64,000 bases of DNA from Solea solea (Eukaryota; Chordata; Actinopteri; Pleuronectiformes; Soleidae), in the NCBI RefSeq assembly GCF_958295425.1, contig NC_081141.1, positions 17,727,680 to 17,791,679 on the forward strand, given 5' to 3'. The translations under genes and the position numbers were made by a program. Below, one piece after another: positions 56,966 to 64,000 of this stretch. Under the pieces are notes generated by a model. It was not told the origin of the DNA. It saw nothing but the letters and a program-made list of their open reading frames with translations, and searched no databases. Within the stretch, counting starts at the first letter, position 1. Every line of letters begins with the position of its first letter.

Positions 56966-59776
56966 GCATTTTCTATATAAAAAAAAATCTGAGTATGTTG
57001 TGTATTTTCTGAATAAGCCCTAAAACTCAATCAGATCTTTATTTTCGTTCCTTATGTTACAGCAGCTCCTTCGTTAATGTACTGTGCAAATTAGTTTTTA
57101 ACCAAAGCATAATGACAGCACAGTTCTTTATCTCCACACTGGGCCAAATCAAAGCACGCGTTTCATCCGGACAACTTTGCAACAGGAAATGGGCACAGAT
57201 GGAGATGGATAGACATGTTTACAGTAAAGTGTGTTTATGTTCTGGTCATGCACAAGGATGTCTTCCTTGTATCCTTGTATCCTTGCATCCTTGGCACCAG
57301 AGGCACACACACTTCTTCACATACAAACAAGGGCACTGACCAACAAACACCCAGGTGTGTGATTCAGAGCGAGAAAGACGGGGAAATTGCAGGGAAGCGA
57401 CAGACGACACTAAACGCAGGTCGGAAGGAAAAAAACATGACGACTATAAAATAAAATGCCAGACCTGTTGGTTTTCATATGTCATCAGTTGCGTCAGAGC
57501 TTTTGTCAGAGTCAAAGTGACTACAGTCACTTTTGGATGTCTTTTCCACATTCCCTGATTGTAACCATGGAAACAAGCAACCGCTACCCGATTTGGTAAG
57601 TCGGAAATCATTGAAGTCTGTATAAAAATACATGTGACGTGGCTCCTCTTTGCTGAAGTCGAGCTACAATCCTGACATCAGCTTAAATCTTCAGCAGATG
57701 AGTATTTGATCAGGCTGTGTGTTCCAACACCTCTCCTCCTTTCACGCTTATGCGCTGATGGAACTTGGATGTTTGAGTCATCCTTTTAGTTGTTCACTCC
57801 AGAATATCCCTGCTTTCCGTAGTTCAATAATAAATGCCTCATGCATAAACATAGCCACTCAGACAGATGCAGCTTGTGCAGGAAGTAGCCTACAATAGGA
57901 AGTGGCAGGAATTATTCATGACGACACCTCTGGGTCTGAGTGCAGGGGGTTTGACAGTGAAGCTTCAGTGAGACAGAGATAGATGCTGTTGTTGATGTGA
58001 AGTTTTGTTGGCCTTTAAGGGCTTTTTTTCCCCTTCTTTTTACTCGCGTTCCTAACATCGGACAAAGCAGTGCGGCATCTCCACTGGATGGGTTGAAACA
58101 AATTATTTGCCGGAGGAAGAGAGGCACTTTCTCTGAGTTTGTTTGGGTGGAAAAGGTATAGTAGGTCGATGTAAGAGTTGGTGTGAGTCATCGAAACTGT
58201 TTCAGCGCCTCTGTGACTCAGCAAAGGGTCGCTGGAGAGCTTCAAGAGTACTTTGTCCACATCTGTGACTTTGAGATGAAGATAAATCCAGTGGGGAAAC
58301 TTTGTTGAGTTCTGAGAGTGCAACTTTCCTGAGATGTGGAGGGAAACAAAATGCCTATAACTCTGTCTAGTCTTCAGGATTGCTCCAAACAGAAAGTGCT
58401 CCTCTGCTACTGTATGTCACAGCGACAGTGAAAGGTCGTGTGCATGCAGGCAGGGTTAGCTCTGGAGTGATACGGCGAGTCCTGTCATTATGTTCTTTGC
58501 AGACAGTTCAGCAGCATTCATGGTGATAGTAGGCACAGGCATGATTTTAAACTGTGTGTACACTGGGATGCACTAAGACTCAGCACTCCTCCTACTACTA
58601 TGCGGACAAAAACAGATGTACAGACTGTACAACGGGCTGCCAAGTCCAAATGCTGTCTTCTTATAAAGCTGAAGTGAATATGTATAAAACCGTTTCTTTC
58701 TTTCCTTCCATGTGTTCATATAGAAAGGCCCATTAAGAGTGAGTCACGTAAGATGCAGTAGCCCCTGGCTGTCTCGGGAGTTTCACCTCAAAGCTCCCTC
58801 GTCTGATTCCTGTAATTTCCTAGAATCTGCACTATAAAAAAAGATTTCAAATTGCTACAATAGTTTTTGGGGTTAATTTGTGCATCAAAGTGTACTTGGC
58901 AGGACCTTGCCTACGCAAACCAGCCAAAGAGAAGGATGAAGGACTCGTCTGTAGTTCAAACATCCAATTAAATGACGGGTTGACGCAAGACATCCACAAT
59001 TTCAGGGGGGTGCGTGTGAACATATGGCAGTCAATGTTGCATGCTGTTTTCCTTTATTTAGCCAGTGTTTGTCTGTAAAGCAACTTGTTCAAAATGTGTT
59101 TCATGCTCCTTGGAGGTATAGCTCAGGTTTAACAGAAAATATTACAAAAGCGACCACATGGAAATAGCCAAGTCACTCAACATGCAAATAACATAATAAT
59201 GTAAGCTATTATGTATCTTACAGATATTGATTAAATGGGTCAGACCCAAGCAACTGCTCCAGTTGTCATTAACGGTGAGGGTCACCACTGTAGCTCTACA
59301 GATCCAGATCCAGAGCCTTGTCTTTGGAGGAGCTGAAACAAACTTGCAACTGCATTCCATCCATACCAGCAAATGAGAAGGTGTAGGCCGTAATCTGCCG
59401 CTCTCTTTTTCATACTCAGCATCCTCTTGGCGACGTTTCGACGAAGTTCAGTCACATTTTATTTTTTTTGTATAAATGTCACACAATATTGTCATTTTAA
59501 GAAATGTTTTTGGGTTTTTTTTTCGCCCACAGTTGTTGCAAACCTGCTAAATAATACAGCACACGTATGTTTCTTCAGAATCCCTGCCATGGCACGACGT
59601 GAGCAACAAAAAAGTATGTTTTCACCTGATGTGGAAAGTTAGGCGTCTATCAGATTTCATTTAGAAGTGTTTAAATGCAGCTCTGTCTTGTGGAGGGAGG
59701 AAACTCCAGAGGCTTCAAAGCAGCGTATCAATCCTGTGAGTCAGAGTCGAGGAAAAAAGACAAAGCAAATCCTACG

Positions 59777-59816
<40 letters not shown>
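59777..59816. repeat. (CA)n microsatellite
   Basis: About 19 CA units in the region downstream of plk2. Confidence 0.95.
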
Positions 59817-59817
<1 letters not shown>

Positions 59818-61799
59818 GCACCATCTCCCTTTGGATTCAGCCGAGCTGTGTTACTCAACAAGTCAAGAGATTAATGTTCTTTCCTGTCTACCTGCTGAAG
59901 CTTTACAAACGACTGTCACCAGTAAGAGGTGAAAATATAATATACATGTTGGCTCCAAAATGATGCAATTACACGGTGGGAAACCACATCACGAGAGATG
60001 ACTACATTATTAACTGATTTTGAAGATGACACACTCTTGTGGTTACTACAGTGACAACAATGTCACCTGCATCTATATTCTAACAACACAATGGACACAG
60101 ATCATGATTTGCCAAAGCAAAAAGTGAGTCTGAGTCATTTCACAATGAGACATCAGAACTTATATGCACCATTGGACTTGGAAAGTTTAGATCACAGAGA
60201 TTGTAGCTGAACAGTCTGTGACATCACCCCACCTTTGGCATTTCTCTGGGCCCACAGTAAGAAACCTGCCTCCAGTAAATGCCAAAGGTAATGTTATCCA
60301 AACTGCCGTACTTCCAGCAGCATGTAGTGGACAGATGCAGGGGTGGATGAGAGGACTGTGGCGCAGGATGGAGAAGGAGGAGGAGGAGGAGGAGGAGGAC
60401 TGGCTTCATGTTGTCAGCTGGAGGAAGATGAATCTCTACAGGGTCAGCTATTAAATGCAGAAAACGCCTCAAAGCACTGGCATTTCAGAAGAAAACAAAA
60501 GAAGGGAAAAAGAAATAACTTTTTTGTCTTGGAGAGCATTTTGTTTGTGCAACTGAAAGTTCTGTACGGCAGAATAACTCATACAGATTGTTTCTCATGT
60601 AACCATCGTGTTCACAAAAGCAACAAGGGGGGAAAAAAAAACTATAAATAAACTCATTATGCAGCTGAAAATGCTTCAAGAGCAACTGAATGTTTTTTGA
60701 ATGAAAACAAATGGAATGTTATTTCATTCATTCCATCAAGGGTGAATACAAAACAATTATTTGAAGTTATTGCAGACAGCAGCAGCTCTGCTCCATCCAT
60801 GATCCACGTCTCTATGTTTCTCTCATTCATGAAAACTCTGAGACGTAAAATGTCTGAATAAAGAGGAAATCTGAGCACGGGGTCAAGGACTTGTATCCGA
60901 CGACTTGTCTGACAGTTCCCGTCAATTCACCAATTAATTCATCATTTCTGATAATAGACTGGCAGCTTCCACTTGCTCTGCCATTGAGCTGAGTGGGAGA
61001 GACACAACTGTTTCCATGGTGACCGCAATTCTCACCCTCGCCTGCACGCAACAATCCAGCTGCAATTCATTTGATTGCTCCCAGTGAGTCATCCCATTTT
61101 AGGTGTGCACTTCAAAAGAGTTCTGATCATATTATTTTGTAATGCCGAAAATATGCTCATTCAATTATTCACACAAAATCAATTTTTTTTGACATTCACA
61201 ACTCACACCATATGAATCGCTCATCAGCGTGAAGTTGTTTATATTACCTCGTGTGTAATGGCTTTAAAATAAACCCTTTTATATGTACTTTATAGGCAAA
61301 GGCCTATGAGGATCTTGTGTCTGCCGCAGCCTGAATGGACAAACAAGCCACATCATGCTTTTTTTTTTTCTTTCTTTTCAAATGGAAACTTACTACACAA
61401 ACAAAGACGAACAGTATCATTTTTGGCATGCAAAGGCCACCATAGTTCCCTGACCGGCTTGGGAAAGAGAGACCTTCATTTGTTACGATCTGCAGTCTCT
61501 CCATTAGTGAATACTTCTTACACACTGTGTATACACTGGCAGCAAGAAACATTCATCCCATCAACCTGCTGAACCACCAGGTTTTTTTTTTGTTTTTTTT
61601 TAGCAGTAAAATTGGATTCTGAATATGTTCTGTCGGCACTTGTGTCCTTGTGGTTTCATTCATGCTCCAGCCTGTTTGCAGCTGCCTCGCTTTACTAGTT
61701 CTGTGTTGCCATGTCTTTCTTCCTTCTGTCATAACAGAAAAAGAATCACCTGCTGTGTGCAGCGAGGGCATGTCACGAGATCTGAAAATTGTTTACACG

Positions 61800-62135
61800 G
61801 AGCCGTATAAGACTTTGTTACTGTACTTAAGTACAAAATTCACGGATCTGTACTATTTCGAGCAACTCTACTACATTTTCCTCGAACTCTCTTTGTTACG
61901 CGTTACTACCAAATACAATCAGAAGAAGAGTTAATGGTAATGGTCTGTATTTATATGGAGCTTTACATTTAACATCAGACAATTACTTTTGATACTTAAG
62001 TACAGCAAATGTCATAGACTTAAAGACTTTTACTTCAGTAATCTTATAAAAAAAGTGACTTCAACTTCTACCAAAGTCATTTTCTGGTAAGACACTTGTC
62101 CTTTTACTCAAGTATCCCTTTAAGGTACTTTACAC
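61800..62135. repeat. Teleost interspersed repeat with GTACTTAAGTAC core
   Basis: Contains TTACTGTACTTAAGTACAAA, GATACTTAAGTACAGC, AAGACTTTTACTTCAG and TTTTACTCAAGTATCCCTTT followed by AAGGTACTTTACAC. This motif series is common in fish genomes. Fragmented. Confidence 0.45.
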
Positions 62136-64000
62136 AAGACTGATACTGAGAAACACAGGGAGGGTTGTTTGGACCGGATAGGCTCATTTGACTTGTAATA
62201 GACATTTGTTTATATTTAAAGGTTTTGAGAGGAGACGTCTTAACTTTATATTTAAAGAAATATAAATTATATACTTAAATCTACCATAACAGATGTTATC
62301 CTCAGGTATACTAAAAAAAAAAAGGCACTTATGCAGCTGCAATAACGAATGACTGAAAATGACTGAAACAGGCATAATAACAACTGAAACAAGTGCATTT
62401 ATGAAATAAAGGTCTAACTCGTGACACAATAGCCGATGACAAACTGCAGTGCCGGTTACTGTTAACCATGAAGTGGGACAATAGCTGTGGTCACTGTTTG
62501 TTTTCTGTTCTAGGGAAGTGGACAGGAACACATCCTACTGGAAATCCTGTGTTTGGCCTGGCAGATGAGATGGGAACACTAAGTTTAATGTATTTAGGAT
62601 TAGAAGGAAAAGGAGTCTGTACACAAGTATCTCCAGAAGAATCCCTGGTCGCACTAATGATTAGTGTAACACAACAAAAGTTGGAGAGTTGGTTTTTCCC
62701 CAAAAAGAGATGCTATCATACAGCATTGTCACAAGACTGCGGTCACTCTGTTAAATGATATATCATCGGAAACAAATACATATTATATTTTCCCCAGTAG
62801 TTTATTGTTCTATTCTGACTTGGTTTTATGTGCACAGGTGTTTAAAATAGAGACACAGTTTGGCTATATTTCTGCAGCGCCTCCATATAAGGCCGGACTG
62901 TCTGCCGCTTGGATGAGTTGACTGTGCCGAGGAGCAGGTGTCGTCGTGCGTGCTCGGATCTTCTGAGTTAACCTGTGTGACTACCCCCGCTAAGTACGGG
63001 CTCACAGACAAACAGCTTTACTCACCTTCCCTTCAGAGCGACTGCGATGACTGCGAGGCCTCTAATTGCGAGTTACGTCTGCGCGTCTGAGTGTGTGTCA
63101 GCCGAAAAGCCCACCTGTAGATCCTTATTCAGGCTTGACTAACACCCTCTAAATGTGTCCACGATGTCGTGTGTTTTGGTGGTGGATGATTTACAAGTCT
63201 ACTGAAGCACCGTGGCTCAGTGGGTTTAAATGTAAGCCTTGTCAGCCTGGAGTATCATGTTTGGGAGATTTAACGGTTGATTATAGGGGACAGGCGTCCT
63301 GTAATAGTCTGCGGACTTGTCTTTAGAAGAGTCCTAGGGAAATATAAGTGTTTCCGTGTTTGGGATTATAGTGCAGCTTTGCAGTATTTGTACCTAATAT
63401 GTAGTCATTTTCTTTGTATAGCCCAAATTCAAAAATAACAGTTGTACAATCTGTACATGTACATGTAGCAACATCTTCTGTACTTAGATTCTGATAAGGA
63501 ACAACCACAGAACTAACTAATAACTGTATTTGAGGCTACACTACATGGCATTTTATGGTTCTATAATTAATATAATACAATAGCGCCTGGCTTAGTGCTC
63601 TAGAAATAGGCAGTTTAATGCCTGTTTCAATTATGCTGATCGTGCTTCTGTTCTTACATGTTCTACCTACCTACCTGCCTAAAAAAAAGTAATGAAGGGT
63701 GGTGTTTTTATAGCACAGTACTTTTACTTTTAAATAAAGAATTTATGACATGGACCACAGAGATAACTGCTGTGTATCCACACAGGAATGACTACAGTAG
63801 GCAGGGAGAGGTGGGAGTTTCTGGGTGTGTTGAGAGAGAGTTTCAAACAGGAGACAGCTCACCACTCTGTCTGTCTGTCTGTTCTCACCACCCATGGTCC
63901 TGAATAGGAATAAGCAATGGTAGTAAACACAAGAAGAAAGATATATCTTTTTTTTTAAATGATTATCTTGTTCTATCTGAGCCAGTCTCCAGCTCTTTGC

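Larger units (their letters stand above)
56966..64000. other. Intergenic region downstream of plk2, no recognised gene
   Basis: Both strands were read. No frame shows a recognisable domain or a chain of phased exons. It holds a (CA)n array at 59777-59816, a GAGGAG run near 60373, a 9-bp tandem word (TATCCTTG) at about 57265-57290, and a GTACTTAAGTAC-containing dispersed repeat at about 61800-62135. Confidence 0.5.

Noticed and set aside
59582..59615. Mini-exon with ATG (MARREQQK) between an AG and GTATGT
   Set aside because: The frame has no partner exons and no recognised family; chance splice-like sites.
62468..62758. 96-codon + frame downstream of plk2
   Set aside because: No recognisable domain, low-information sequence, no phased neighbouring exon.
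63205..63260. SINE head near GTGGCTCAGTGGG
   Set aside because: An A-box-like word only; no B box or SINE body follows.

Overview
The window is vertebrate genomic DNA, almost certainly from a teleost fish. Genes are split by GT-AG introns. The intervening DNA is rich in (CA)n, (TA)n and (CTC)n microsatellites, tRNA-derived SINE copies, hAT-like and Tc1-like miniature transposons, and other teleost-type repeats. The species cannot be named from the sequence alone.

Four protein-coding genes are supported by reconstructed exons with continuous reading phase. (1) pde4d, + strand, 6309-23729: the common exons of the cAMP-specific phosphodiesterase 4D (UCR1, UCR2, catalytic domain, acidic tail). 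The long-isoform 5' exons lie outside the window. A short-isoform start lies inside, at 11828. (2) rab3c, - strand, about 41561 down to 31046: a Rab3 GTPase of synaptic vesicles, tail to tail with pde4d. (3) A mitochondrial lysine methyltransferase of the ANTKMT/FAM173A type, + strand, 48199-50381. (4) plk2, + strand, 51716-56115: Polo-like kinase 2, with a CRE, a TATA box and an AU-rich 3' end typical of an inducible gene. The order and orientation pde4d(+) / rab3c(-) / plk2(+) mirror the human 5q11 block (PLK2, RAB3C, PDE4D), so this is an ancient syntenic block with the methyltransferase placed inside it.

Layout: 1-6308 pde4d intron with no recognised exon; 6309-23729 pde4d exons with intronic repeats and a MITE flanked by an 8-bp duplication; 23730 to about 28000 long pde4d 3' UTR containing a 55-bp-armed inverted repeat; about 28440-28542 two opposed CTCF-like motifs between the convergent genes; 28700-41561 rab3c; 42775-47710 a roughly 4.9-kb unit bounded by about 230-250-bp terminal inverted repeats, packed with tandem arrays, a broken spliced zinc-finger-like gene, triplicated exon-like units and a nested MITE; 48199-50381 the methyltransferase with two perfect 8-nt-loop hairpins; 51072-51165 a deleted Tc1-type remnant; 51579-56965 plk2; 56966-64000 apparently gene-free DNA with repeats.

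The most unusual piece is the 42775-47710 inverted-repeat-bounded unit. It looks like a large DNA transposon, or a captured-gene cassette, that landed at the 5' side of the methyltransferase gene.
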